Assembly: GCA_045598025.1 (NCBI GenBank)
Contig: JAZLLH010000010.1
Coordinates: 32,941-96,940, forward strand
Direction: 5' to 3'
DNA length: 64,000 nt
Source of the DNA: UBA1195 sp045598025
GTDB taxonomy: Bacteria; Bacteroidota; Bacteroidia; Bacteroidales; WCHB1-69
The translations under genes were made by a program, and so were the position numbers. Shown here one piece after another: positions 46,441-55,227 of this stretch. How positions within the stretch are numbered: the stretch's first letter is position 1; every line of letters starts with the position of its first letter. The notes under the pieces are model-generated. The model was not told the origin of the DNA and made no database searches. It was given only the letters and a program-made list of their open reading frames with translations.

Positions 46441-47010
46441 CTACCACTCTATGCAGAAGCGCAGGGAAATGTTGGACAGGTTTATTTTTTCGGATTCATA
46501 AGCGTAGCCTAACCAACTTCCATCTGCATCAAAGTATTCTATGTACCTGCTTTCTTCGAAAGGTTCAAAATAGGTCCCGGCCAAAGTCACCGAAAAAGCA
46601 AAATCCCGGGAAGTACCGAAACGGAGACCGACAGACAAATCACCGAACTGTCCACCGCCTTCGCCCAGATAAGAGCCCAGACGGATCTGCATCACAGGAG
46701 ATATTTTTTTCTGCAGTACATTGTAACGGAAAGCCGTATAGAGCGGGAACAATACGTATTCGTCATTCCAGGAAAAAGAAAAACCAGCACCCAAATAAAG
46801 ATTCGGATTGATGTGGCATCCGTGGGTGGTGGAAAGCATGAACATACTGGTACTGTTCTTTCCGAAAGTAATACCGTTACCCTGTTCCAAAAAGCCCTGA
46901 TACCCGGACGGGGCCTTGTAATTATCCTGATTGCTCTGTGCAAATGATACCGATGCACAGAAAAGACAGACCACCAACAGAATGGCTGTATTTTTCATTT
47001 TTGTGTTCAT
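46441..47010 (-). CDS. Small outer-membrane protein of unknown role
   Basis: 189 residues; signal peptide about 1-24 (NTAILLVVCLFCASVSFAQ). The mature part has alternating aromatic strands (YLGAGFSFSWNDEYVLFPLY, DLSVGLRFGTSRDFAFSVTL) and ends in an aromatic residue (RFCIEW), as outer-membrane barrels do. It sits inside the pigment operon between ketoreductase and KS, so a role in placing the pigment at the outer membrane is possible but unproven. Confidence 0.7.
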   Translation of the reverse strand: MNTKMKNTAILLVVCLFCASVSFAQSNQDNYKAPSGYQGFLEQGNGITFGKNSTSMFMLSTTHGCHINPNLYLGAGFSFSWNDEYVLFPLYTAFRYNVLQKKISPVMQIRLGSYLGEGGGQFGDLSVGLRFGTSRDFAFSVTLAGTYFEPFEESRYIEYFDADGSWLGYAYESEKINLSNISLRFCIEW

Positions 47011-47096
47011 AGTGCTCGCTATTTAAGTATTGTTATTTTTGAGATTAACTGAAATATGTCTTTTATATTGTACTCCGGTGAAAAAAAGTTAAAAGG

Positions 47097-47825
47097 CTAT
47101 GTATACAACCCCCCATTGACGGAAATAACCTCACCGGTCACATAGGAAGCTCCTTCCGATGCCAGAAAGGCTACGACGGCGGCTACCTCCTCCGGTTTTC
47201 CGAAACGACCGGCAGGAATATTCTTTTTCAGTTCAGCCTCCGGCAGACCGGCAGTCATATCTGTTGACACGAAACCCGGAGCTACGGCATTGACAGTTAC
47301 CTTACGGGAGGCCACTTCCTGCGCCAGAGCCTTGGTTGCCCCTATCAAGCCGGCTTTGGCTGCTGAGTAATTCATCTGCCCCGGAAGTCCTTTAAGACCG
47401 GAAAGTGAAGCCATATTGATGATGCGGCCCCATCGTTTGGCCATCATGTAACGGACGAGCGTACGGGTCAGATAGAAAGCCGCATGAAGATTGGTGTGCA
47501 GCACGGATTCCCAATCCTCATCTTCCATAAAGACAGCGACTGCATCCTTGCGGATTCCGGCATTATTGACCAAAACAGCAATATAATCATCCGGATGAGC
47601 CTGCATCCAGGTGTCCATGGCATCAGCGACAGCCTGTTTGTCGGACACATCAAACGGAATCAGTTCTGCTGTAACCCCTTCCGATTCCACCAGACGTCTG
47701 GTCTCCATGGCTTCCGCTTCATTGGTGCGATAATTGATCAGAATCGGGTAACCCTCTCGGGCCAAAGCGATACAGACAGCCCGGCCGATTCCCCGGGAGC
47801 CTCCGGTTACCAATGCATACTTCAT
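47097..47825 (-). CDS. fabG: 3-oxoacyl-ACP reductase (FabG-type SDR)
   Basis: 242 residues. NADPH motif TGGSRGIGRAV, NNAG, catalytic Ser in NMASLSGLKG, Tyr/Lys in YSAAKAGL, and C-terminal TGEVISVNGG. Reduces beta-keto groups during polyene elongation. Starts 4 bases after the tyrosine ammonia-lyase stop; a second, general fabG is expected elsewhere in the genome. Confidence 0.93.
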   Translation of the reverse strand: MKYALVTGGSRGIGRAVCIALAREGYPILINYRTNEAEAMETRRLVESEGVTAELIPFDVSDKQAVADAMDTWMQAHPDDYIAVLVNNAGIRKDAVAVFMEDEDWESVLHTNLHAAFYLTRTLVRYMMAKRWGRIINMASLSGLKGLPGQMNYSAAKAGLIGATKALAQEVASRKVTVNAVAPGFVSTDMTAGLPEAELKKNIPAGRFGKPEEVAAVVAFLASEGASYVTGEVISVNGGLYT

Positions 47826-47829
47826 ATTG

Positions 47830-49359
47830 TTATGCTATTTTCCATTGTTTATTGTGCAGATATTCAATTACTGCCTCTATTTCTTTATATTTTGGCGTAT
47901 CCTCTATAAACACAGGAACGATGGCACGAATTTCCTCATAGAAATTCCGGGTGGTCGGAGCCAGTTTATCCTGTATTTTCAGACAATCCACCGCCTGCAC
48001 AAGCGCCATGCAGTGTATCGCCATCACCTGATAGGCATTTTCGATTACTTTTCTGGCCAAGAGAGCTGAATTGGTTCCCATGGATACGACATCCTGATTG
48101 TCATTGTTATTCGGAATGCTGTGGACATACATGGAATTGGACAGGGACTGAGACTCGGCCGTTGTGGAAGTGGCCGTAAACTGAGATGCCTGAAGACCGT
48201 AATTGAGTCCCAACTTCCCCATATTGACAAAAGGAGGCAGTATTCCGTTGATACGATCGTGGAACAAATAATTCATCTGCCGTTCGGCCAAAATGGTCAT
48301 TTTGGTAACCGCTATCTTCAGTTTGTCCATTTCCAGAGAAACATAGTCTCCGTGAAAATTGCCGCCATGATATACGCTTTCCGTTTCATTGTCCACAATG
48401 GGATTGTCGTCCACGGAATTGATTTCGTTCGTAAGCACCGTCAATGCGTTCTCCCATGTATCATAGACAGGACCCAGGATTTGAGGCACACAACGCAGCG
48501 AGTAGTATGGCTGCACCTTCACCTCATTGCCGAAATAAGCCTCTTCCCGCTTCTGAGCATACAATTCCTTTTGCCTGTCCCTCATGCACCGGCTGCCGGA
48601 TGCAATCATTCGCAAGAATGCAGCAATCTGCTGCTGTCCCCAATGTTTCTTGACCCCATTCAGCACCGCCGAGAAGCAATCATCATAGGAAGAAGCGATT
48701 TCATTCATCAGCACGGAAGTTACCATGGAGGTAAAAATCAGTTGAGATGCATCCATCAGATTCACCATGCCGATACCGGTCATCACTGCGGTACCGTTCA
48801 CCAGGGACAATCCGTCTCTCATGTGCAGTTTCAGCGGTTGCAAACCCTCTTCTGCAAGAACCTCTGCAGCCGGCCGGAGACTGCCTTTGTAAAAGACTTC
48901 TCCTTCGCCTATAAGGCATAACGCTATGTGAGAGAGCTGTACCAGATCGCCGCTGGCCCCTACACTTCCATGTTGGGGCACAAAGGGAATGATATCGCGA
49001 TTGACGAATTCCTGCAATTGGGCAACAACGGAGGAATGTATGCCTGATTTTCCTTCCAGAAACGTGCAGTAACGGGCTACCATGGCCGATTTGACACAAC
49101 GGACCGGCAGGGCTTCCCCTGCACCGGTAGAGTGCGAACGCACAATGTTGTACTGCAAGGCGTTCAGATCTTCATCGGGAATACGGTACTGGGCCATGGG
49201 TCCGAAACCCGTATTGATGCCATAAATCACTTTTTCCTTGGCGAAACGCTCCAAAAAAGCATAGCTGGCCTGTATCTTTTCGCTGTCTTTCTCTGATAGA
49301 GTCAGTTTGGTTTTACCGTCCAAAACGGACTTCAATGTTTGTAAATCCATCGTCTGCAT
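47830..49359 (-). CDS. Aromatic amino acid ammonia-lyase, probably tyrosine ammonia-lyase
   Basis: 509 residues. Converts tyrosine to 4-coumarate, the starter for aryl polyene or flexirubin head groups. MIO prosthetic-group triad Ala-Ser-Gly in HGSVGASGDLVQLSH; also YGINTGFGPMAQYRI (catalytic Tyr) and SIPNNNDNQDVVSMGTNS. The selectivity region reads NIVRSHSTG; Ser-His is the HAL-type pair but is also, as I recall, present in the proven Flavobacterium johnsoniae tyrosine ammonia-lyase, which this protein resembles throughout. With the polyketide-like operon downstream, TAL is more likely than HAL. Confidence 0.88.
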   Translation of the reverse strand: MQTMDLQTLKSVLDGKTKLTLSEKDSEKIQASYAFLERFAKEKVIYGINTGFGPMAQYRIPDEDLNALQYNIVRSHSTGAGEALPVRCVKSAMVARYCTFLEGKSGIHSSVVAQLQEFVNRDIIPFVPQHGSVGASGDLVQLSHIALCLIGEGEVFYKGSLRPAAEVLAEEGLQPLKLHMRDGLSLVNGTAVMTGIGMVNLMDASQLIFTSMVTSVLMNEIASSYDDCFSAVLNGVKKHWGQQQIAAFLRMIASGSRCMRDRQKELYAQKREEAYFGNEVKVQPYYSLRCVPQILGPVYDTWENALTVLTNEINSVDDNPIVDNETESVYHGGNFHGDYVSLEMDKLKIAVTKMTILAERQMNYLFHDRINGILPPFVNMGKLGLNYGLQASQFTATSTTAESQSLSNSMYVHSIPNNNDNQDVVSMGTNSALLARKVIENAYQVMAIHCMALVQAVDCLKIQDKLAPTTRNFYEEIRAIVPVFIEDTPKYKEIEAVIEYLHNKQWKIA

Positions 49360-49382
49360 TCAAAATTTCTTGTTCATCGAAC

Positions 49383-49399
49383 AATCGGTTCTTCCGATT
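49383..49399. promoter_or_regulatory. Inverted repeat in the ammonia-lyase leader
   Basis: AATCGG-ttctt-CCGATT, perfect 6-bp arms, lies between the predicted -7 element and the TAL start codon. It may be an operator or a short leader hairpin. Confidence 0.4.
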
Positions 49400-49406
49400 C
49401 AAACTG

Positions 49407-49423
49407 CAAAAATAGCAAAGTTA
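49407..49423 (-). promoter_or_regulatory. Tandem -7 elements before the pigment operon
   Basis: Two adjacent minus-strand matches to TAnnTTTG: TATTTTTG (49407-49414) and TAACTTTG (49416-49423). Either could drive the TAL-to-KS-like unit; start points would lie near 49400 or 49409. Confidence 0.5.
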
Positions 49424-49469
49424 TGAATATGATTTTTTGAAAAAAGGAAAAATAAATGCTATTTTTTGC

Positions 49470-49477
49470 TACTTTTG
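49470..49477 (+). promoter_or_regulatory. -7 element for the FAM151-like gene
   Basis: TACTTTTG followed by CA; predicted start near 49483. This places the usable ATG at 49495 and rules out an in-frame ATG at 49456, which lies upstream of the promoter. Confidence 0.55.
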
Positions 49478-49494
49478 CATTTTCGAGTGCATTT

Positions 49495-50205
49495 ATGAGA
49501 CATCCAATGGTCAAAAAGATGGGAATATGCCTGCTTCTTCTGTTCATCACGAGCATGGCAGTATACGTGGTCAACACGCTGTCTTCCTTCACGGACAGCC
49601 GCATCTGGTTGCACCATGCTGTCAGCCCTCTCAAAGCAAGATTATACCGTCCCTTCTGTCAGGGAATGGAAGTGGATGTTCGCTACGATGAGAAATATGA
49701 TTGCATCTCCGTGGACAGGAAAAACGGCCGGGCCTCCCGATACAGCTTGGCAGAATGGTGCAGCGAAGTACCGGCATCAGCAGATATGGGACTGTGGCTG
49801 GACTTCAAGAACCTGCTTCCGGAAAATGCGGACAAAGCCGTTGCATGCCTGTGCCATTTGCGCGAGCAGATGCAATGGAAGGGCCCCGTTTATGTAGAAT
49901 CCGCATCCTACGAGCTCTACCGATTTGCCGAAGCCGGCTTTCAGGTCAGCCTTTACCTTCCCGCTGACAATGGCAAAGGTTACGACAGCCGACAGGACTC
50001 CGTCTGGAAAAGATATGCCGATATCGGCACACGCGAGTACAACTTGCCTTGCCTTTCCGGACCCGTCAGTCTCTACCCCAGGATGCAGAAAAATTTCCCG
50101 AAGCAGGAAAAATTATTGTGGACCGGTGGAAGAGGAAGCCGTTACCGTCAGGGAATGGCTTTGCTGCACAAGGATCCGAAAGTTCATATTCTATTGATTG
50201 ACTAA
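49495..50205 (+). CDS. Secreted/anchored FAM151- or GDPD-like protein of unknown function
   Basis: 236 residues from the ATG at 49495. N-terminal TM or signal anchor (MGICLLLLFITSMAVYVVNT). The body reads like the PLC-like TIM-barrel group that includes FAM151/menorin and glycerophosphodiester phosphodiesterases: HAVSP near the start, GMEVDVRYDEKYDCISVD, then LWLDFKNL. I assign only the fold-level similarity; no substrate. Divergent from TAL and not obviously in an operon with the downstream pair. Confidence 0.6.
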   Translation: MRHPMVKKMGICLLLLFITSMAVYVVNTLSSFTDSRIWLHHAVSPLKARLYRPFCQGMEVDVRYDEKYDCISVDRKNGRASRYSLAEWCSEVPASADMGLWLDFKNLLPENADKAVACLCHLREQMQWKGPVYVESASYELYRFAEAGFQVSLYLPADNGKGYDSRQDSVWKRYADIGTREYNLPCLSGPVSLYPRMQKNFPKQEKLLWTGGRGSRYRQGMALLHKDPKVHILLID

Positions 50206-50300
50206 TAAATATACAAAAACTCCCCAATCGGTCGTCTGTAAATTTGTCCGCTGAGCAATTTTTTATTCTCTACCTTCCGCAAATACATTGAAAAATGTGT

Positions 50301-50308
50301 TACTTTTG
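50301..50308 (+). promoter_or_regulatory. -7 element of the sulfonolipid gene pair
   Basis: TACTTTTG followed by CAG, 37 bases upstream of the ATG at 50346. The preceding gap (50206-50300) shows nothing else recognisable. Confidence 0.55.
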
Positions 50309-50345
50309 CAGTTTAAAACATTAATAACTTTAAAAAGAAGAAAAA

Positions 50346-51602
50346 ATGACAGATATTTTCACTCGTATCAAGGGTATCCCCGGACCTCTGGGTCAGTATC
50401 AGGAATTTGCAGACGGTTACTACATGTTTCCCCAATTGGTGGGCGAAATCGGACCGAATATGGAATTCAACGGCAAAAAAGTGCTGTGCTGGAGTTTGAA
50501 CAACTACCTCGGTTTGGCCAACGACCCCGAAGTCAGAAAAGCGGATGCGGAAGCCGCTGCCAAATACGGTATGGCTGCTCCCATGGGTGCCCGTATGATG
50601 TCCGGTGACACCAAATACCACCACGAACTGGAACAGAAACTGGCCGATTTCGTCGGAAAACCCGCTGGATTTCTGGTCAATTTCGGATATCAGGCCATGA
50701 TTTCCATTTTGGACTGCCTGTTGGACCGCCGCGATGTGGTTGTTTTCGATGTAGAATCACATGCCTGCATTTATGACGGCATACGCATGCATCTGGGAAA
50801 ACACTTCTCCTTCCGTCACAACGACATGGCCCATCTGCGCGAAGTACTGGGCAGAGCCACCAAATCTGCTGAAGAATCCGGTGGCGGCATTCTTGTGGTG
50901 ACCGAAGGCGTATTCGGTATGTCCGGTGAACTGGGCAAACTGGATGAAATCGTAGCTTTGAAAAAAGAATTCAATTTCCGCCTGCTCATTGATGATGCTC
51001 ACGGTTTCGGTACCATGGGTAAAAGAGGAACCGGCACGGCCGAACACTTCGGCGTGGAAGACGGCATTGATGTTCACTTCGCCACCTTTGCCAAAAGCAT
51101 GGCCGGCATCGGCGCATTCGTAGCTTCCGAAAAAGCCATTGTTGATCATCTTCGCTTCAACATGCGCTCCCAGACTTATGCAAAATCCCTGCCCATGCCG
51201 ATGGTGATGGGTGCTCTCAAACGTCTGGAACTCATACAGACCCGTCCGGATCTCCGCGAAAAACTGTGGACCATTACCCGCGCCTTGCAGAAAGGTTTGC
51301 GCGACAACGGGTTCAATATCGGAAAGACAGAAGCCAACGTTACTCCGGTATTCCTGAACGGCACCGTAGCCCAGGCTACCCAGATTGTAGTTGACATGCG
51401 TGAAAATTACGGTATTTTCTGTTCCATGGTTCTCTATCCTGTGGTTCCGAAAGGCACCATCGAACTGCGCCTGATTCCGACTGCCGCCCATACCTTGGAA
51501 GACGTAGAACGCACCATCAATGTGTTCAAGGAAGTACGCGAAAAATTGGACAAAGGCCTCTACAGCGAAACCGAAATCAACAACCAGCGCATCAATTTCT
51601 AA
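50346..51602 (+). CDS. PLP-dependent cysteate/serine acyltransferase (alpha-oxoamine synthase family)
   Basis: 418 residues. Fold-type I enzyme condensing an amino acid with an acyl thioester: LNNYLGLANDPEVRKADAEA, ARMMSGDTKYHHELE, ESHACIYDG, DDAHGFGTMGKRGTG, and the Schiff-base Lys in FATFAKSMAGIGA. Alone it could be serine palmitoyltransferase. The next gene, 3 bases on, resembles cysteate synthase, so it more likely makes the capnine-type base of sulfonolipids from cysteate and acyl-ACP/CoA, as described for Alistipes and Chryseobacterium. Confidence 0.85.
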   Translation: MTDIFTRIKGIPGPLGQYQEFADGYYMFPQLVGEIGPNMEFNGKKVLCWSLNNYLGLANDPEVRKADAEAAAKYGMAAPMGARMMSGDTKYHHELEQKLADFVGKPAGFLVNFGYQAMISILDCLLDRRDVVVFDVESHACIYDGIRMHLGKHFSFRHNDMAHLREVLGRATKSAEESGGGILVVTEGVFGMSGELGKLDEIVALKKEFNFRLLIDDAHGFGTMGKRGTGTAEHFGVEDGIDVHFATFAKSMAGIGAFVASEKAIVDHLRFNMRSQTYAKSLPMPMVMGALKRLELIQTRPDLREKLWTITRALQKGLRDNGFNIGKTEANVTPVFLNGTVAQATQIVVDMRENYGIFCSMVLYPVVPKGTIELRLIPTAAHTLEDVERTINVFKEVREKLDKGLYSETEINNQRINF

Positions 51603-51605
51603 ATT

Positions 51606-52919
51606 ATGGCAGTACAGAACAAATACCACCTCAAATGTGTGGATTGCGGACACACCATTCCGGATTTCCAGACATGGTTTGAGCAGGGTCAGTGTTGTCC
51701 GGAATGCCACAGCAAACATGCTGAAATAGAATATACGGCTGATTACGGCAAACTGCCGGAGCTTTTCAAAGGAAAACCCGATAGTTTCTGGCACTACTTT
51801 GATTTCCTGCCGCTCATGGACAAGACCCATATCGTCAGTTGCGGGGAAGGAGCGATTCCTTTGGAAAGATGGGGATTTTTGGAAGATTTCGCCAAAGCCC
51901 GTGGAATCGATTGCGAAATCTATGTTTATCGCAACGATCTGAACGGAGGCACCGGAACCTTCAAGGATATCGCCGCTTCCATGGCTGCCAGCATTTTCAA
52001 GGAAATCGGTCTGAAGCAGTTCTGCATTGCCTCCACCGGAAATACTGCAACAGCTTACGGAAAGTACCTGGCCAAAGCCGGAGTGAGTGCAGCCATTTTC
52101 GTGCCGGAGAATGCGGAAGCCGCTTCCATGGCAGAAATTGCCTCCTACGGTGAAAAAGTATACAAAGTAAATAGCGACTACGCCGGTGCCAAAGCGGTGG
52201 CCGGTGCCTATGCACAAAAACACCACATCCATACCTCTGCCGGCAACATCGATCCCATCCGTGTGGAATCCAAACGGACCATGGTATTCGAATGGCTGCG
52301 TCAACTGGGCAAAATGCCGGATATCTACGTGCAGGCCGTCAGCGGCGGCACGGGACCACTGGCGTTGGACAAGGCCTACAGGGAACTTCAGCCCCATTTC
52401 CCGGATCTGACCTATCCCCGTCCCATCCTGATTCAGACGGACCATTGCGATCCTATGGTACAGGCTTGGGAAAAGGCAGTACGCCTCGGATTTCCGGAAG
52501 GTTTTGAAAAAGACTATCCTGTCATTCAGAATCCTCAGACCATGGTTTCCATTCTGGGTACCGGCAATCCCGGAACCTATTCGAAAATTGCCAAGATCAT
52601 GCACGCCCACAACGGCAGTTTCCTCCGCGTGGAGGAAAGCCGCCTGGCCACTGTAGCCCGTTTGGTCGCTTTTGAACGTAAAGTCCATATAGGTCCCGCC
52701 TCTGCCGTTTGCATAGCAGGATTGCTCAAAGCCCTGCAGCAGGGTGAAATCCGAAACGGACAATGCGTACTTGTCAATATGGGCGAAGGCATCAAACGCG
52801 CTCCTGAATTCTTGAAAATGCTTTCTCACAATATTTCCACGGTTTCGTCTGCCGAAGAATGTCATGTTCCCGACCTGCAGGAAACCAAAGAAAAATTGTG
52901 GGCAGAGGTACAAATGTAA
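51606..52919 (+). CDS. Threonine-synthase-like PLP enzyme, probable cysteate synthase
   Basis: 437 residues. N-terminal zinc ribbon with CVDCG and CCPECH, then a fold-type II PLP domain: catalytic Lys in GGTGTFKDIAASMA, phosphate loop in the ASTGNTATAYGKYL region, and SGGTGPLALDKAYREL. True threonine synthase is usually with thrA/thrB; here the partner is an oxoamine synthase. The likely reaction is replacement of phosphate in O-phosphoserine by sulfite to give cysteate. Ends just before a perfect terminator, so the two genes form a closed unit. Confidence 0.8.
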   Translation: MAVQNKYHLKCVDCGHTIPDFQTWFEQGQCCPECHSKHAEIEYTADYGKLPELFKGKPDSFWHYFDFLPLMDKTHIVSCGEGAIPLERWGFLEDFAKARGIDCEIYVYRNDLNGGTGTFKDIAASMAASIFKEIGLKQFCIASTGNTATAYGKYLAKAGVSAAIFVPENAEAASMAEIASYGEKVYKVNSDYAGAKAVAGAYAQKHHIHTSAGNIDPIRVESKRTMVFEWLRQLGKMPDIYVQAVSGGTGPLALDKAYRELQPHFPDLTYPRPILIQTDHCDPMVQAWEKAVRLGFPEGFEKDYPVIQNPQTMVSILGTGNPGTYSKIAKIMHAHNGSFLRVEESRLATVARLVAFERKVHIGPASAVCIAGLLKALQQGEIRNGQCVLVNMGEGIKRAPEFLKMLSHNISTVSSAEECHVPDLQETKEKLWAEVQM

Positions 52920-52944
52920 ATTCCGTACCCCAAACCTCCTCACA

Positions 52945-52980
52945 AACAAGGATGCTTCCGCATCCTTGTTTTTTATTTTA
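52945..52980 (+). terminator. Intrinsic terminator after the sulfonolipid pair
   Basis: Perfect 11-bp stem AACAAGGATGC (52945-52955) with GCATCCTTGTT (52960-52970), TTCC loop, then TTTTATTTTA. Strong rho-independent terminator. Confidence 0.95.
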
Positions 52981-53033
52981 TGTATACAACCAAAATAAAT
53001 TCGATGAAACGGGAATGATAGGCTTTTTTTGAT

Positions 53034-53041
53034 TATTTTTG
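53034..53041 (+). promoter_or_regulatory. -7 element of the C10 protease gene
   Basis: TATTTTTG followed by CAA, 47 bases before the ATG at 53089. Confidence 0.5.
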
Positions 53042-53088
53042 CAACTTGAAAATGTTTCTTTGGTAAAATTGTCAATAATTATCACAAA

Positions 53089-55224
53089 ATGATTATCAAA
53101 TATTTACATTCAATCCACTCCTTCCGTTCCGGAAGATTTTTCACCCGAATCCTCCAAACGGCTTTGGGCATAAGCCTGCTGACGACCTCGGTCACGAACC
53201 TTCAGGCGCAATGCATATCCGAAAACGAAGCGCAAGAAACGGCCGCTCTCTTCCTTTCCAAAAATTCAAGTGCACCGATGCACAAATCCGCTTTGACGTG
53301 CGCTCACACCGAAATGGCCGGACAGGAAGCTGCATTTTATGTTTTCAACGGAGACAATGCCTATGTAATCGTCGCCGCTGAACGCCAGGTAGTACCGGTG
53401 CTGGCCTATTCAACCAACGGTATTTTCAACAAGGACGAGGTGGTTCCCGCGATGAAAATGTGGATGGACTCCTACCGCCGTCAGATTGCAGCCCTCCGGA
53501 CAGCCGGACTTCCGACGGACAGAGTGTGGGTCAAAAACGAGCCGGGAGGCCGTATGGAAAGTGTGGAACCTCTATTGGAGAGCCGTTGGAATCAGGGAAT
53601 GCCCTACAATTATTTTTGCCCGAAGGATGACAAGGGACAGAACGAACGCTGTGTTACCGGTTGTGTAGCCACAGCCATGGCTCAGCTGATGTACTATTTC
53701 CGTTGGCCGGAAACAGGCATCGGAAGTTACTCCTATGAACACGAGACTTACGGACAGATTGCTGCTGATTTCGGAAACACCCGCTACGCATATGCCAAAA
53801 TGTGTGACAAACCTTCAAAAATCAATGCGGCCGCTTCACTGCTGACCCACCATTGCGGTGTAGCTGTCGACATGGTGTACGGTCCTACCGCCTCCGGTAT
53901 GTACAATCACAAAGCAGCTTACGCCCTGCGCACCTTTTTCAAATACAATCCGGAGACCCGATACATTTTCCGTGACAGCAACGGCATGGCCCACGACAGC
54001 CTGCATCCGACCCCCTATCCTCTGGATTGGGACAGCGTCATCATCGCTCATTTGCAGAAAGGCATCCCCCTATACTATGCCGGATGGAGCCTTCCGTGGA
54101 CAGACGGACACGGCTTTGTATGCGACGGCTATCAGAAAGACAGCAACGGAAATTGCTACTACCACTTCAATTTCGGTTGGGGCGGCTCGGCCGACGGCTA
54201 CTATTACACCGGCAGTCTCAGTCCTATGGGATACAATTTCAATGTAGCCCAAGAACTCGTCATCAACGCCTATCCGGACACAACGGTTTACACCTACCCT
54301 GTTCCTCAGCCGAAAAAGGGAGAATGCACCCTTACCCACCGCAGCGGTTCTCTGGAAAGCCAAGAACACGAATCGGATTTTTGGTGGCACATTCGCCCCG
54401 ATTTGGACAGTGCGATACAGATTAACCTTCACCTTCGCTGCCAACTGGACACGGGGGACGCCGTGCTGATCACATCAAACAACAAATCTTTCCGTTCCAT
54501 CTATCTGCAGGGAACGGACAGCATTTTTGACTTCAGTTCGCCCATCTGCGACATCGACATCCATTGGATGACAACAGAGGAGAGCCATGGCCTCGGACTG
54601 CATGCCAGTTATGAAACCGACTATCCCGAATTCTGCACCACCACCCGACCTGTCACCAAGGCATCAGCCACTCTGACCGATGGTAGCGGAAACCTTCATT
54701 ACAACAACAATACCTGTTGCCGCACCATCATCAATGTCAAAGCATACGCGGGAGTGAACCTTTCTTTTGAATATCTGGAAACAGAAAAAGACAGGGACAT
54801 ACTGCGTTTCTATGATATCAACGACAACAACCGCCTGCTGCTGGAACTTTCCGGTAAATTGGAAGGAGATTCCAATTTCTTCCTGGCATCCAATGCCATT
54901 CTGGTTGAATTTGAAAGCGATGACAGCCTGTGCGACGAAGGTTGGAGTTTTACCTATACGGCTTCTAAGACCGCCGTGGAAGAATCATCTGCCCGGACTT
55001 GGCAATTGTTTCCCAATCCGGCCAGAGAGCAACTTTACATTCGGAGCGAAGGAGAAGCCCTGGGAGAAATTCATCTCATTGACCTCTGCGGCCGCTGCCT
55101 GTATCGGACGAAGTGCCAGGAAAGCGAAACGGTTCTGGATGTATCCCAACTGCCCAAAGGACTATACCTGATACGCATAGGGAATGAACGGGCGAGTTAT
55201 ACTGATAAATTTGTAAAAGAATAA
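53089..55224 (+). CDS. C10-family (streptopain-like) cysteine protease with T9SS sorting domain
   Basis: 711 residues. Signal peptide about 1-40 (ending TNLQAQ). Inhibitory propeptide (about 41-170), then the catalytic domain with nucleophile Cys192 in TGCVATAMAQLMYYF and His341 in DGHGFVCDGYQ, plus the FNFGWGGSADGYY block typical of streptopain, interpain A and periodontain. A CUB-like segment follows (about 540-635: NNTCCRTIINVKAYAG, LRFYDINDNN). The C-terminal T9SS type A domain has LFPNPAREQLYI and LPKGLYLIRIG. Predicted secreted or surface protease. Confidence 0.93.
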   Translation: MIIKYLHSIHSFRSGRFFTRILQTALGISLLTTSVTNLQAQCISENEAQETAALFLSKNSSAPMHKSALTCAHTEMAGQEAAFYVFNGDNAYVIVAAERQVVPVLAYSTNGIFNKDEVVPAMKMWMDSYRRQIAALRTAGLPTDRVWVKNEPGGRMESVEPLLESRWNQGMPYNYFCPKDDKGQNERCVTGCVATAMAQLMYYFRWPETGIGSYSYEHETYGQIAADFGNTRYAYAKMCDKPSKINAAASLLTHHCGVAVDMVYGPTASGMYNHKAAYALRTFFKYNPETRYIFRDSNGMAHDSLHPTPYPLDWDSVIIAHLQKGIPLYYAGWSLPWTDGHGFVCDGYQKDSNGNCYYHFNFGWGGSADGYYYTGSLSPMGYNFNVAQELVINAYPDTTVYTYPVPQPKKGECTLTHRSGSLESQEHESDFWWHIRPDLDSAIQINLHLRCQLDTGDAVLITSNNKSFRSIYLQGTDSIFDFSSPICDIDIHWMTTEESHGLGLHASYETDYPEFCTTTRPVTKASATLTDGSGNLHYNNNTCCRTIINVKAYAGVNLSFEYLETEKDRDILRFYDINDNNRLLLELSGKLEGDSNFFLASNAILVEFESDDSLCDEGWSFTYTASKTAVEESSARTWQLFPNPAREQLYIRSEGEALGEIHLIDLCGRCLYRTKCQESETVLDVSQLPKGLYLIRIGNERASYTDKFVKE

Positions 55225-55227
55225 TTT

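Noticed and set aside
47026..47034. TATTTTTG in plus orientation upstream of the small outer-membrane protein gene
   Set aside because: It points away from the minus-strand genes and no plus-strand gene follows, so it is likely a chance match.
50757..53075. A 772-codon open frame on the minus strand opposite the sulfonolipid pair
   Set aside because: It is antisense to two genes with complete catalytic motifs, its translation is rich in Phe, His, Gly and Cys without family similarity, and it arises from the codon usage of the plus-strand genes.
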